Shown: one piece after another, positions 17,404-27,486 of the stretch | Position numbering within the stretch: the first letter of the stretch is position 1 | Layout: every line of letters starts with the position of its first letter | From: Paraburkholderia sp. D15 | GTDB lineage: Bacteria; Pseudomonadota; Gammaproteobacteria; Burkholderiales; Burkholderiaceae | DNA length: 64,000 nucleotides | Assembly: GCF_029910215.1 (NCBI RefSeq) | Contig: NZ_CP110395.1 | Location: 434,001-498,000 of the forward strand | Direction of reading: 5' to 3' | The notes under the pieces: model-generated | Database searches by the model: none | What the model was told of the DNA's origin: nothing | What the model saw: only the letters and a program-made list of their open reading frames with translations | Program-made: the position numbers and the translations under genes

Positions 17404-17520
17404 TCAGCGCGCCTTAGCCTTGGCCGCTTCCGCAGGACGCCGCGTTTCCAGCCACATCACGTTGATCACGCCGAACGCCAACGCCACGCCAATTCCCAAT
17501 AACCAGCTGAAATACCACAT
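17404..17520 (-). CDS. cydX: Cytochrome bd oxidase small subunit CydX
   Basis: A 38-residue single-helix protein reading MWYFSWLLGIGVALAFGV, then INVMWLETRRP and a short Ala/Lys tail. MWYFxWxLG and the acidic-basic motif WLE are hallmarks of CydX/YbgT/CbdX, the small subunit that stabilises the hemes of cytochrome bd oxidase. AGGAG lies eight bases before the ATG. It follows cydB by 27 bp in the same operon. Confidence 0.93.
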   Translation of the reverse strand: MWYFSWLLGIGVALAFGVINVMWLETRRPAEAAKAKAR

Positions 17521-17547
17521 CACCTACTCCTGTTAAGCGTCACACGT

Positions 17548-18684
17548 TCAATACATCGAATGATGGTTTTCCTCGAGCGCGGCGGCCGTCACCTTGCCGC
17601 GCATCACGCGATACACCCAGCTCGTGTAGAGCAGGATCAGCGGCAGAAATATCACCACCGCCACCAGCATGATTTGCAGCGTCATGCGGCTCGATGTCGA
17701 GTCCCATACGGTGAGGCTGCTGCGGCCGTCGAGCGACGACGGCATGATGAACGGGAACATCGAAAAGCCCGCGGTCAGAATCACGCCGATGATCATCAGC
17801 GAGGTCGACAGGAACGCGCTCTTCTCGAACCGCGAGCGCGCCAGCAGCAAGGCCAGCATGCCGCCGACCAGGCCGGCCACGGGCGCCGCCACCATCCACG
17901 GATAATTCGCGTAGTTGGTCAGCCACAGGCCGGGCGCGCCGATCACGTTCTTCATCAGCGGATTGGCGACCGCGTCGAGCGGCGGCGCGTCGATCACCTG
18001 ATAGCCGCCGATCATCGTCGCGATCAGCGCGCCGGCGATCAGGAACAGCACCACGCCGACCAGCGCGGCGATCCGTAGCGCGAGCGACGCGCGCTCGGCC
18101 ACCACGCCGTCCGACTTCATCTTCACGAAGGCCGCGCCGTGCGCCGCCAGCATCGACACGCTGACCAGCCCGCACAACACCGCGAACGGATTGAGCAGCG
18201 CGAAGAAGCCGCCGTGATAGGTGACGCGCAGGTCGGTGTCGAACGAAAACGGCACGCCTTGCAGCAGATTGCCGAATGCGACGCCGATCACCAGCGACGG
18301 CACGAACCCGCCGACGAACAGCGCCCAGTCCCACGCGCTGCGCCAGCGCGGGTCTTCGCGTTTGCTGCGGTAATCGAAGCCGACCGGCCGGAAGAACAGC
18401 GAGAACAGCACCAGCAGCATCGCGAAGTAGAAGCCCGAGAACGAGGCCGCGTACACCAGCGGCCACGCCGCGAACATCGCGCCGCCGGCCGTGATGAACC
18501 ACACCTGGTTGCCTTCCCAGGTCGCGCCGACCGTGTTCACGACGATGCGCCGCTCGCCGTCCGTTTTCGCGATGAACGGCAGCAGAATCGCCGCGCCCAT
18601 GTCGAAGCCGTCGGTGAGCGCGAAGCCGATCAGCAGCACGCCGATCAGCACCCACCAGATCAGTTTGAGGGTTGCGTAATCCAT
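17548..18684 (-). CDS. cydB: Cytochrome bd ubiquinol oxidase subunit II
   Basis: A 378-residue membrane protein, the heme-free partner of CydA in the high-affinity terminal oxidase used at low oxygen. It starts [18 protein letters not shown] and shows [18 protein letters not shown], the [21 protein letters not shown] block and about eight further helices. Length and motifs are normal for the family. It lies 35 bp downstream of cydA and 27 bp upstream of cydX. Confidence 0.96.
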   Translation of the reverse strand: MDYATLKLIWWVLIGVLLIGFALTDGFDMGAAILLPFIAKTDGERRIVVNTVGATWEGNQVWFITAGGAMFAAWPLVYAASFSGFYFAMLLVLFSLFFRPVGFDYRSKREDPRWRSAWDWALFVGGFVPSLVIGVAFGNLLQGVPFSFDTDLRVTYHGGFFALLNPFAVLCGLVSVSMLAAHGAAFVKMKSDGVVAERASLALRIAALVGVVLFLIAGALIATMIGGYQVIDAPPLDAVANPLMKNVIGAPGLWLTNYANYPWMVAAPVAGLVGGMLALLLARSRFEKSAFLSTSLMIIGVILTAGFSMFPFIMPSSLDGRSSLTVWDSTSSRMTLQIMLVAVVIFLPLILLYTSWVYRVMRGKVTAAALEENHHSMY

Positions 18685-18719
18685 GATGATCTTTTCCCTT
18701 GATGCTCGATGGCGGCGGA

Positions 18720-20315
18720 TCAGGCGGCCGTGTTGGTCGGCAGCGGCTGATTCAGCGGCTGTTTCTGTTCATGGTGATAGCGGCCCGTGTGCAGCGAGGA
18801 CGGCCCCAGCCGCGCGTACTTGAACATCAGCATGATTTCGATGATGAACAGCACGGTGTAGAACACCACGAAGCCGGCGATGCTCAGATACAGATCGCTG
18901 GGCGTCAGGCTCGACGCCGACAGATTGGTCGGCAGAATGCCCGCGATGGTCCACGGCTGACGGCCCACCTCGGCGACGATCCAGCCGAACTCGGCCGCGA
19001 GCCACGGCAGCGGAATCGCCCACACGGCCCAGCGCAGGAACCAGCGACGCTTTTCCAGCAGCAGCGTGCGTTGCGCGCAGAACCAGAACGCCGTCACGAA
19101 CGTGGCGAGGAACAGGATGCCGAGGCCCACCATCAGGCGGAACGAGAAGAACACGGGGGCGACTGGCGGAATGGTCTTCTTCGCCGCCTGCACGATCTGG
19201 TCCGGCGTGGCGTCGGTGACGTTCGCGGTGAACTGCTTGAGCATCAGGCCGTAGCCGAGGTCTTTCTTGTGCGCGTCGAAGGCGGCTTTGGCTTCGTCGG
19301 TGGCGTCGCCCTGCTTGAGTTTTTGCAGCGCGGCGTAGGCCAGCATGCCGTTCTTGATGCGCACTTCGTTCTGCGCCATCAGGTCTTTCAGGCCGACCAC
19401 GGGTTCGTCGAGCGAACGCGTGGCGATCAGGCCGAGCGCGTACGGAATCCGGATCGCGTAGTCCGTGCGCTCTTCCTTCTGGTTCGGAATGCCGATGATC
19501 GTGAACGGCGCCGGCGCCGGCGCGGTGTCCCATTCGGATTCGATCGCGGCCAGCTTCACCTGCTGGACTTCGCCGGTGCGATAGCCGGATTCGTCGCCGA
19601 GCACGATCACGCACAGCGTCGAGGCCAGACCGAAGCCGGCGGCGATCGCGAACGAGCGCAGCGCGAACTCGGTGTCGCGGCGCTTGAGCAGATACCACGA
19701 CGACACGCCGAGCACGAACATCGACGCCGTCACGTAACCCGCCGACACCGTGTGCACGAACTTCACCTGGGCGACCGGATTGAACAGCACGGAGAAAATG
19801 CTGTCGAGTTCCATCCGCATGGTCTGGTAGTTGAAGGTGGCGCCGACCGGATTGTTCATCCAGCCGTTGGCGACCAGAATCCACAGCGCGGACAGATTCG
19901 AGCCGAGCGCGACGAGGAAAGTGACCATCACGTGCTGCACTTTCGAGAGGCGGTTCCAGCCGAAGAAGAACAGTCCCACGAAGGTCGATTCGAGGAAGAA
20001 CGCCATCAGGCCTTCCACCGCGAGCGGCACGCCGAAAATATCGCCGACGTAGTGCGAGTAGTACGACCAGTTGGTGCCGAACTGGAATTCGAGCGTGAGG
20101 CCGGTGGTCACGCCCATCGCGAAGTTGATCCCGAACAGCTTGCCCCAGAACTGGGTCATGTCCTTGTAGATCTGCTTGCCGGTCATCACGTAGACCGATT
20201 CCATGATGACGAGCAGCCACGACAGACCGAGCGTGAGCGGCACGAACAGAAAGTGATAAAGCGCCGTGATGGCGAACTGGAGACGCGATAGTTCTACGAC
20301 TTCGCTAACGGGCAT
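18720..20315 (-). CDS. cydA: Cytochrome bd ubiquinol oxidase subunit I
   Basis: A 531-residue subunit that binds hemes b558, b595 and d and oxidises ubiquinol. The heme-ligand His21 lies in [15 protein letters not shown] (His19 in E. coli), and [13 protein letters not shown] and [16 protein letters not shown] are conserved. The periplasmic Q-loop is of the long type: the stretch with [11 protein letters not shown] and [13 protein letters not shown] matches the E. coli bd-I insertion. An ATG at 20315 is preferred over a GTG nine bases upstream because AAGG is well spaced from it. The gene overlaps the end of cydP by 11 bp. Confidence 0.95.
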   Translation of the reverse strand: MPVSEVVELSRLQFAITALYHFLFVPLTLGLSWLLVIMESVYVMTGKQIYKDMTQFWGKLFGINFAMGVTTGLTLEFQFGTNWSYYSHYVGDIFGVPLAVEGLMAFFLESTFVGLFFFGWNRLSKVQHVMVTFLVALGSNLSALWILVANGWMNNPVGATFNYQTMRMELDSIFSVLFNPVAQVKFVHTVSAGYVTASMFVLGVSSWYLLKRRDTEFALRSFAIAAGFGLASTLCVIVLGDESGYRTGEVQQVKLAAIESEWDTAPAPAPFTIIGIPNQKEERTDYAIRIPYALGLIATRSLDEPVVGLKDLMAQNEVRIKNGMLAYAALQKLKQGDATDEAKAAFDAHKKDLGYGLMLKQFTANVTDATPDQIVQAAKKTIPPVAPVFFSFRLMVGLGILFLATFVTAFWFCAQRTLLLEKRRWFLRWAVWAIPLPWLAAEFGWIVAEVGRQPWTIAGILPTNLSASSLTPSDLYLSIAGFVVFYTVLFIIEIMLMFKYARLGPSSLHTGRYHHEQKQPLNQPLPTNTAA

Positions 20316-20565
20316 GTTGATCACCTTGGGACGAATGCGGGGCAGGCACGGACAACAGCGCCTGCGCGACCTGCTCAGGCGGCAGCGACATGTGCTCCGC
20401 CTGCGGATGATTGAAAAACGTGTACTTGAGCGCCATCAGCAGTACGAATTTGATAGCGAGGACGATGGCGATGTCCCGCGCCAGCGTCGGGCCGCGCACC
20501 CAGCCGGCGAGCCGTTGACGCAGGCTCGGGCGGGGGCGGCGGTTGCGATTGAGGGCTATGGTCAT
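20305..20565 (-). CDS. cydP: Putative cytochrome oxidase small subunit CydP
   Basis: An 86-residue protein with a basic N-terminus, one membrane helix (about residues 29-50, DIAIVLAIKFVLLMALKYTF) and a short periplasmic tail containing HPQAEHMSLPPEQVA. This matches the CydP proteins that precede cydA in beta-proteobacteria. Their role is assumed to be assembly or stabilisation of the bd oxidase. The stop lies inside cydA (11-bp overlap), so translation is coupled. Confidence 0.85.
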   Translation of the reverse strand: MTIALNRNRRPRPSLRQRLAGWVRGPTLARDIAIVLAIKFVLLMALKYTFFNHPQAEHMSLPPEQVAQALLSVPAPHSSQGDQHAR

Positions 20566-20717
20566 GATCGGTCTAAGGCGACTTCACGCCGGTGTCGTCC
20601 GGCTGGATCCGGGCCGCGGTCGCGGTCCGGCGAGTGCATTCCGATTCTAGGAGCAGAACCCGGCGCGCATCGTTTCAGCGCTGCGGCATTGGGTCGCTAA
20701 GCTCGCCCCGTCCGAAC

Positions 20718-20747
20718 AGTATTGCTATCTGGTTTGTGATACGTCAA
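20718..20747 (-). promoter_or_regulatory. Possible promoter of the cydPABX operon
   Basis: On the minus strand TTGACG (20742-20747), 18-bp spacer, AATACT (20718-20723). It lies about 150 bp upstream of cydP. The -35 is strong, the -10 moderate and the spacing one base long. No clear FNR or ArcA site was recognised. Confidence 0.4.
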
Positions 20748-20862
20748 GAAAACGTATGCGGGGTGCAATGATTGCAGCGCGCGGCCGGGCGAGCGCGAAG
20801 GCGTGGCCGCGAAAGCGGAAAGCGGGCGAGCGGAAGGTGGGTAGATGCCGGGCAGGAAGGCG

Positions 20863-20900
20863 AAAAAAGAAACCCCGCCGTCTTGCGAGGGCGGGGTTTC
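20863..20900 (-). terminator. Terminator of rpoH
   Basis: GAAACCCCGCC and its exact complement form an 11-bp stem with a 10-nt loop. On the minus strand the stem is followed by a run of six T (20863-20868). It lies 68 bp beyond the rpoH stop. Confidence 0.9.
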
Positions 20901-20967
20901 GGGTGCTGCTTGCCGGTGCGGTGGTCCCGCACCCGGCATCCGGCGCTTATCTGATGGACTGCGCGTT

Positions 20968-21903
20968 TTACGTGTAGTCGGTCAGCGCGCCGCGCATCTT
21001 CTTCATGGCGCTGGCTTCGATCTGGCGAATCCGTTCCGCCGACACGCCGAACTCGTCGGCCAGTTCGTGCAGTGTCGAGCCGCCCGAACCGTCGTCTTCC
21101 ACCTTCAGCCAGCGTGCTTCGATGATGCGGCGGCTGCGCGCGTCCAGCGCATTCAGCGCGCTCGCGATACCGTCGCTTTGCAGCCTGTCGCGCTGACGCG
21201 AAGCCAGCACGGCGGTCGGTTCGCTATGCGAGTCGGCCAGATAGGCGATCGGCGCGTAGCTTTCCTCGCCGTCCTCGACCTGGCCTTCCAGCGCGATGTC
21301 GCCACCCGACAGCCGGGTTTCCATTTCGGCGACTTCCTCGCGCTTCACGTTCAGTTCCTTCGCCAGATCGTCGATCTGATCCGGCGTGAACGCGCCCAGA
21401 CCTTGCTTGTGGCTGCGCAGGTTGAAGAACAGCTTGCGTTGCGCCTTGGTGGTGGCGACCTTCACCATCCGCCAGTTGCGCAGAATGTATTCGTGGATCT
21501 CGGCCTTGATCCAGTGCATGGCGTACGACACGAGGCGCACGTTCTGCTCCGGATCGAAGCGCTTCACGGCCTTCATCAGGCCGATATTGCCTTCCTGGAT
21601 CAGGTCGGCGTGCGGCAGGCCGTAACCGAGATAGTTACGCGCGATCGACACGACCAGGCGCAGGTGCGACAGCACCAGACGGCGCGCGGACGCGAGGTTG
21701 TCCTGCTCGCGAAATTCGGTGGCGAACTGGCGTTCTTCCGCCGGCGTCAGCATCGGAATCCGGTTAACGGCCTGGATGTAGGCGTCGATATTGCCCAGTT
21801 GACCGGGCAGCAGCGAGGAATGCGAGAGCGCCAGTGCACCTGCCGAAGCGGCCTTAGCCGACGACGGGCTCAGAGTACTCGGAAGGGTCATTGCATGGCT
21901 CAC
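20968..21903 (-). CDS. rpoH: Heat-shock sigma factor RpoH (sigma-32)
   Basis: A 311-residue alternative sigma factor that directs RNA polymerase to heat-shock genes. Region 1.2/2 is seen as YIQAVNRIPMLTPAEE and LVVSIARNYLGYGLPHADL; region 2.4 as SYAMHWIKAEIHEYILRNWR; the RpoH box (QRKLFFNLR) is present; region 4 is LHELADEFGVSAERIRQIE. The GTG start at 21903 is chosen because AAAGGAG lies eight bases upstream; an ATG 27 bp further up has no such site. A CIRCE element lies 63 bp upstream of the start codon. Confidence 0.97.
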   Translation of the reverse strand: MSHAMTLPSTLSPSSAKAASAGALALSHSSLLPGQLGNIDAYIQAVNRIPMLTPAEERQFATEFREQDNLASARRLVLSHLRLVVSIARNYLGYGLPHADLIQEGNIGLMKAVKRFDPEQNVRLVSYAMHWIKAEIHEYILRNWRMVKVATTKAQRKLFFNLRSHKQGLGAFTPDQIDDLAKELNVKREEVAEMETRLSGGDIALEGQVEDGEESYAPIAYLADSHSEPTAVLASRQRDRLQSDGIASALNALDARSRRIIEARWLKVEDDGSGGSTLHELADEFGVSAERIRQIEASAMKKMRGALTDYT

Positions 21904-21965
21904 GTAGGAAACTCCTTTGGAATCAGACAAAAGCGTATTCAGTTAAACGACTCCAGCGTTGGATG

Positions 21966-21992
21966 TTAGCACTCTGATTTGCCGAGTGCTAA
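21966..21992. promoter_or_regulatory. CIRCE element (HrcA operator) in front of rpoH
   Basis: TTAGCACTC, 9-bp spacer, GAGTGCTAA: a perfect match to the CIRCE consensus bound by the heat-sensitive repressor HrcA. It lies upstream of rpoH on the minus strand. A weak promoter candidate there (TTGGAT at 22013-22018, TATTAG at 21989-21994, 18-bp spacer) would overlap it. Confidence 0.92.
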
Positions 21993-22266
21993 TACTTAGA
22001 GGCCGTAGGGGCATCCAAGTTCCGTCAATTTCTATTGAAATCGAGGTTTCGATAGCCATGATACGCCGTTCATGCGTGACATGTGTGGGCCGTAGAACTT
22101 ACCTGACAATCGGCCTTCATTCTTATATGTGACCGATATTTGCTGATTTTGCAGTGACTAATTGCGAAAAAATAGGTTTCTTCATACGATCCATCGAATC
22201 GACTTTGTCTTTAGAATAAGCAAACAGTGACAGATTCTTTAACGTTCGACGGAGCTCGGGTGTTAG
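21993..22266. other. AT-rich divergent region between rpoH and the pagL-like gene
   Basis: Together with the CIRCE element this forms a 363-bp gap. About 22040-22240 is distinctly richer in A and T than the neighbouring genes (stretches such as GCGAAAAAATAGG), as expected for divergent promoters. I could not pick out a convincing -35/-10 pair for the pagL-like gene. Confidence 0.5.
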
Positions 22267-22830
22267 ATGAACAACAAAAAGAATGCATTGCGCGGTCTGG
22301 CGCTAAAAACGGGCTGCGTGGCCCTGCTGATGGGAGCGTCGGCGGCGGCTTCGGCCGATCAGTTCGGTATCCAGGTGGCGGGCGGTCTCGGCGATCGTCA
22401 CGTGAAAAAGCTCGATCTCGGCTTCGTCTGGGATCCGAACCTGACCTGGTGGCAGATCGGTGACTGGCACTTCGCGCTGATCGGCGAAGCGCACGTGGCC
22501 TGGTGGCATACCAACGAAGGCAACGTGCACGACAACATCGGCGAAGTCGGCGTAACGCCGATCATCCGCTTCATTAAGGGCACGGGGTCGCTGCGGCCGT
22601 ACGCGGAGTTGGGCGCCGGTATCCGCCTGCTGTCGAGTCCGCGTCTATCCGACAAGTTCACGCTCGGCACCGCGTTCCAGTTCGCCGACATGGCGGGGGT
22701 CGGCATGCAGTTCGGCAGCCACCAGCAGTATCAGGTGGGCTACCGTTTCCAGCATGTTTCCAACGGCGGTATCAAAGAGCCGAATCCTGGTATAAATTTC
22801 CACCAGCTATATCTGCAATATAACTTCTGA
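22267..22830 (+). CDS. pagL: PagL-like lipid A deacylase (acyloxyacyl hydrolase family)
   Basis: A 187-residue outer-membrane beta-barrel enzyme with a signal peptide ending about ASAAASA (residues 24-30). PagL removes the 3-O-linked acyl chain from lipid A. The C-terminal active-site strand reads YRFQHVSNGGIKEPNPGI, giving the catalytic His163 and Ser165. The acidic member of the triad is not obvious: Glu171 is the only nearby Glu, while the position expected from the Pseudomonas enzyme is Asn177. The last residue is Phe, as usual for outer-membrane barrels. Divergent from rpoH. Confidence 0.85.
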   Translation: MNNKKNALRGLALKTGCVALLMGASAAASADQFGIQVAGGLGDRHVKKLDLGFVWDPNLTWWQIGDWHFALIGEAHVAWWHTNEGNVHDNIGEVGVTPIIRFIKGTGSLRPYAELGAGIRLLSSPRLSDKFTLGTAFQFADMAGVGMQFGSHQQYQVGYRFQHVSNGGIKEPNPGINFHQLYLQYNF

Positions 22831-22873
22831 AGCCCGTGAGCACGTTCGGCTCATCGGTGCGAGGGGCTGAGCG

Positions 22874-24580
<1,707 letters not shown>

Positions 24581-24593
<13 letters not shown>

Positions 24594-24610
24594 TTACGCT
24601 AGACGTAGCG
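24581..24610 (-). promoter_or_regulatory. Hairpin overlapping the end of the leader peptide
   Basis: CGCTACGT and ACGTAGCG form an 8-bp stem with a 14-nt loop. The upstream arm contains one CTA leucine codon of the leader peptide, and the stop codon TAA lies in the loop. A ribosome stalled on the CTA codons would prevent this stem, as expected for an attenuation device. A second hairpin (GGCCGC arms, 24616-24632) lies in the middle of the leader peptide gene. Confidence 0.6.
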
Positions 24611-24668
24611 ATAGGGGCCGCGCTAGGCGGCCGAGGATGTTGCGGAGGGTGTTCGGAAGGAAATGCAT
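24594..24668 (-). CDS. leuL: leu leader peptide
   Basis: A 24-codon reading frame starting MHFLPNTLRN and ending LARPLSLRLA. Seven of 24 residues are leucine, four of them (residues 15, 19, 21 and 23) encoded by CTA, one of the rarest leucine codons in this GC-rich genome. That clustering is the signature of a leucine attenuation leader. It lies 341 nt upstream of leuA on the same strand. The promoter -10 box ends only 8 nt before the ATG, so there is hardly room for a ribosome binding site and translation may be leaderless. Confidence 0.85.
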   Translation of the reverse strand: MHFLPNTLRNILGRLARPLSLRLA

Positions 24669-24676
24669 GGCGGCTA

Positions 24677-24705
24677 ATTTAAGACAGCGCGCGGGGGCGT
24701 GTCAA
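24677..24705 (-). promoter_or_regulatory. Promoter of leuL-leuA
   Basis: On the minus strand TTGACA (24700-24705), 17-bp spacer, TTAAAT (24677-24682). The -35 is perfect and the spacing ideal. The expected transcription start, about 7 nt beyond the -10, falls within about two nucleotides of the leader peptide ATG at 24668. Confidence 0.75.
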
Positions 24706-24795
24706 CCGCCGAGGTGCCGGATAGGCGGTGTGTGACGACGGTGTCACTGCCCGCCTGTCTGCCTGTCGCCGCTCGTGGCCAGTCACTCGTCGCCG

Positions 24796-25767
24796 TCACA
24801 CGGCCACTTTCGCGACGTCGACGATCAGCTCCACCTGCCGCTCGATCGCGCTCGGCACCGGCGCTTCGCCGCGCAGGACGGCAGCGATCCACGCGGCGGT
24901 CGTCGGCGCATCTTTCGCTTCGGGCAACTCGACCTCCGGCGCATCCGCCGACGAGCGTTCGTGCGGCACGCGCGTTTCGCACACGCCATCGTGCAGCCAG
25001 TCGATCTGCACCTGCCGGCGCGTATCGGCGACCGCTTCGCCTTCGGTGCCGCGCGCGAGCAGCGCACCGCCGGCCGCCGCATCGGGATGCGTGTTGAACA
25101 GTTGCGTCAAACTGTCGCGATACGGCGGGTGCGTGTAATTCACCAGACGCAGTCCGGCCGGCGCGAATGGCTGCAGGATCTTCACCAGCGTATGGGTCGA
25201 ATTGCGCACGCCCATGCGCCGTCGCAACGCGAGCAGGCGCGCGAGTTTCGGCGCCAGCACGTCGATCGGCGCGAACGCGAGACGCCGCTCGGCGAGACCG
25301 TCCTCGATATCGGCGTGTGAGCTGGCGTGCGGAATATGCAGATGCGCGAAGATTTCGGCGCTCGTCACGCGACCCGGATCTTCGGTGACGCCGTGTACGA
25401 GCACCGGCACGCCCTCGCGTGCGAGCAGCAGTGCGAGCAGCGGCACCAGGTTCGGCTGCTTGCGCGCGCCGTTGTAGCTCGGAATCGACACCGGCCGGAA
25501 TTCGCCGTGCGGCAGATGAACCGGTTCGAACGACGCATGCGCACCCGCGAGCATGGCGGCGAGTTCATCGGCGGTTTCGCCCTTCACACGGTACGCGAGC
25601 AGCACCGCGCCGAGTTCGAGTTCGGCCACGCGGCCGTCGAGCATGGCGGTGTAGAGCGAACGCGTGTCGTCGGCGGTGAGTGCGCGGGCGCCGTTCGGGC
25701 CGCGGCCGATTTCCTTGATGAAACGGGCGCAGGGGAAGAGCGTGGTGGTGTGGGCGGAGTCGGTCAT
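24796..25767 (-). CDS. ybiB: YbiB family DNA-binding protein (TrpD2-like)
   Basis: A 323-residue protein with the fold of anthranilate phosphoribosyltransferase. The N-terminal helical domain contains TRSLYTAMLDGRVAELELGAVL and GETADELAAML; the alpha/beta part has IPSYNGARKQPNLVPLLALL, VLVHGVTEDPGRVTSAEIF and MGVRNSTHTLVKILQPF. E. coli YbiB (TrpD2) binds nucleic acids and lacks PRPP-transferase activity; the equivalent residues here look similarly altered, so an enzymatic role is unlikely. It is monocistronic. Its upstream gap (25768-26062) contains GCATCTCAG/GCATTTCAG near-repeats around 25801-25820 but no promoter I trust. Confidence 0.88.
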   Translation of the reverse strand: MTDSAHTTTLFPCARFIKEIGRGPNGARALTADDTRSLYTAMLDGRVAELELGAVLLAYRVKGETADELAAMLAGAHASFEPVHLPHGEFRPVSIPSYNGARKQPNLVPLLALLLAREGVPVLVHGVTEDPGRVTSAEIFAHLHIPHASSHADIEDGLAERRLAFAPIDVLAPKLARLLALRRRMGVRNSTHTLVKILQPFAPAGLRLVNYTHPPYRDSLTQLFNTHPDAAAGGALLARGTEGEAVADTRRQVQIDWLHDGVCETRVPHERSSADAPEVELPEAKDAPTTAAWIAAVLRGEAPVPSAIERQVELIVDVAKVAV

Positions 25768-26062
25768 CGGGCGCGGGGGACGAGGTGGCGGGGCGCTTCG
25801 GGCATCTCAGGCATTTCAGCCGCTTGAGCTCTCGGCTACTTGAAGCACTTGAGGTTCTTCGAACGCGCTGCCACGGTATTCAAGGGACGTTGTTCGGTGT
25901 GAGTATCGCATCTATGGGATTTTGACGAGACGGCTCGCGCGGCGCCAGGCATTCGCGCGGGCCTGCCCGGCTCGCACGCGCCGGCCTTTTGCGCGCGTTA
26001 CACTCGATGTTTCAGCGCCGCCGCCGCGGCACATATCAAAACGTCAGGAAACGGAGAACGGG

Positions 26063-26761
26063 ATGAGTTACGTCTTTGCACCCGCACCGCAGGTCGCGGT
26101 GCCGATCATCGGGTCCAGCGAGCAATTCGCGGTGCGCCGCATCTACTGCGTGGGCCGCAACTACGAAGCGCACGCGCGCGAGATGGGACACGATCCCGAC
26201 CGCGAACCGCCGTTCTTCTTCAGCAAACCGGCCGATGCCGTGCTGTACGTCCCGCCCGGCGCGACCGGCGAGTTTCCGTATCCGTCGTTGTCGAAGAACG
26301 TCCACTTCGAAATGGAACTGGTGGCGGCAATCGGCAAAGGCGGCAGGAACATCCCGGAGGAGAACGCGCTCGACCACGTCTACGGCTACGCGCTCGGTCT
26401 CGACATGACGCGCCGCGATCTGCAGGCCGAGGCGAAGAAGCTGGGCCGTCCGTGGGACACCGCGAAGGGCTTCGATCACTCGGCGCCGCTCGGCCCGATT
26501 TATCCGGCGACGACCGTCGGCCATGTCGGCAAGGGCGCGATCTGGTTGTCGGTGAACGGCGAGGAAAAGCAGCGCTCGGACGTGTCGCAGCTGATCTGGT
26601 CGGTGGCCGAGACGATCGCCTATCTATCGACGCTATTCGAACTGCAGCCGGGCGATCTGATTTTCACCGGCACGCCTGAAGGTGTCGGCGCGGTCGTGCA
26701 GGGCGACCTGATGAAGGGCGGCGTGGACGGACTCGGCGAGTTCAGCGTGCGCGTGGTCTGA
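26063..26761 (+). CDS. Fumarylacetoacetate hydrolase (FAH) family protein
   Basis: A 232-residue FAH-fold hydrolase. Family landmarks include [55 protein letters not shown] and [14 protein letters not shown]. The acidic metal ligands (the paired Glu in HFEMEL and an Asp in GLDMTRRD) are in place. Members hydrolyse C-C bonds of fumarylacetoacetate or fumarylpyruvate, or act as acylpyruvases or oxaloacetate decarboxylases. It lies 25 bp upstream of maleylacetoacetate isomerase, so a role in aromatic ring-cleavage (homogentisate or gentisate) is likely. Fumarylpyruvate hydrolase is a reasonable guess; the substrate is not proven. Confidence 0.9.
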   Translation: MSYVFAPAPQVAVPIIGSSEQFAVRRIYCVGRNYEAHAREMGHDPDREPPFFFSKPADAVLYVPPGATGEFPYPSLSKNVHFEMELVAAIGKGGRNIPEENALDHVYGYALGLDMTRRDLQAEAKKLGRPWDTAKGFDHSAPLGPIYPATTVGHVGKGAIWLSVNGEEKQRSDVSQLIWSVAETIAYLSTLFELQPGDLIFTGTPEGVGAVVQGDLMKGGVDGLGEFSVRVV

Positions 26762-26786
26762 TCGCGCGCCGGAGGAGACAGACAAC

Positions 26787-27434
26787 ATGATGAAGCTCTA
26801 CAGCTATTTCCGTAGCTCGGCGTCATACCGCGTGCGTATTGCGCTGAACGTGAAGAACCTGCCGTACGACTATGTGCCGGTGCATCTGGTGCGCGACGGC
26901 GGCGAGCAACTGAAGCCGGATTACCGCAAGGTGAACCTGGACGGCATCGTGCCGACGCTGGTCGACGGTAACGAGACGATGCCGCAGTCGCTGGCGATCA
27001 TCGAGTATCTGGAGGAGACGCATCCGGAGCCGCCGCTGCTGCCGAAGAAACCGGTCGATCGCGCGTATGTGCGCTCAGTGGCGCTGCAGGTGGCCTGCGA
27101 GATTCACCCGATCAACAATCTGCGCGTGCTGAAGTATCTGAAGCACACGCTGCGCGTGGACGACGACGCGAAAGACGCGTGGTACAAGCATTGGATCGAG
27201 GCCGGCTTCGCGACGCTGGAAACGCATCTGGCCGGCGACGCGCGCACCGGCAAGCTGTGCTTCGGCGACACGCCGACGCTCGCGGACGCCTGCCTGATTC
27301 CGCAGGTGTTCAACGCGCAGCGCTTCAAGGTCGATACGGCGAAGTTTCCGACCATCCAGCGCATCTACGATCACGCGACGCAGCTCGATGCGTTCGCGCG
27401 CGCGGCGCCGGGCGTGCAGCCGGATGCGGAGTGA
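26787..27434 (+). CDS. maiA: Maleylacetoacetate isomerase (zeta-class GST)
   Basis: A 215-residue glutathione S-transferase of the zeta class. The N-terminal motif SYFRSSASYRVRIALN carries the SSCSxRVRIAL-type catalytic serine region, VPTLVDGNETMPQSLAIIEY binds glutathione, and the C-terminal domain contains the family pattern CEIHPINNLRVLKYL and GDTPTLADACLIPQVFNAQR. It isomerises maleyl- to fumaryl-acetoacetate (or maleylpyruvate to fumarylpyruvate) for the preceding FAH hydrolase. GGAGGAGA precedes the start. Confidence 0.94.
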   Translation: MMKLYSYFRSSASYRVRIALNVKNLPYDYVPVHLVRDGGEQLKPDYRKVNLDGIVPTLVDGNETMPQSLAIIEYLEETHPEPPLLPKKPVDRAYVRSVALQVACEIHPINNLRVLKYLKHTLRVDDDAKDAWYKHWIEAGFATLETHLAGDARTGKLCFGDTPTLADACLIPQVFNAQRFKVDTAKFPTIQRIYDHATQLDAFARAAPGVQPDAE

Positions 27435-27453
27435 AGGAGTGAGGTGACGATGT

Positions 27454-27483
27454 GAAAGGGGCACGCCACGGCGTGCCCCTTTC
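27454..27483. terminator. Bidirectional terminator after maiA
   Basis: GAAAGGGGCACGC pairs perfectly with its complement around a 4-nt loop. It separates maiA from the converging acyltransferase gene. Confidence 0.88.
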
Positions 27484-27486
27484 CAT

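Larger units (their letters stand above)
20566..20967. other. Intergenic region between cydP and rpoH
   Basis: This 402-bp gap holds the possible cyd promoter and the rpoH terminator. The rest is GC-rich sequence with no reading frame I would call a gene and no further signal I can support. Confidence 0.6.

Noticed and set aside
21904..21930. ATG start of rpoH nine codons upstream
   Set aside because: The GTG at 21903 has AAAGGAG at ideal distance and gives the family-typical 311 residues; the ATG has no ribosome site, and the AAAGGAG would lie inside the gene.
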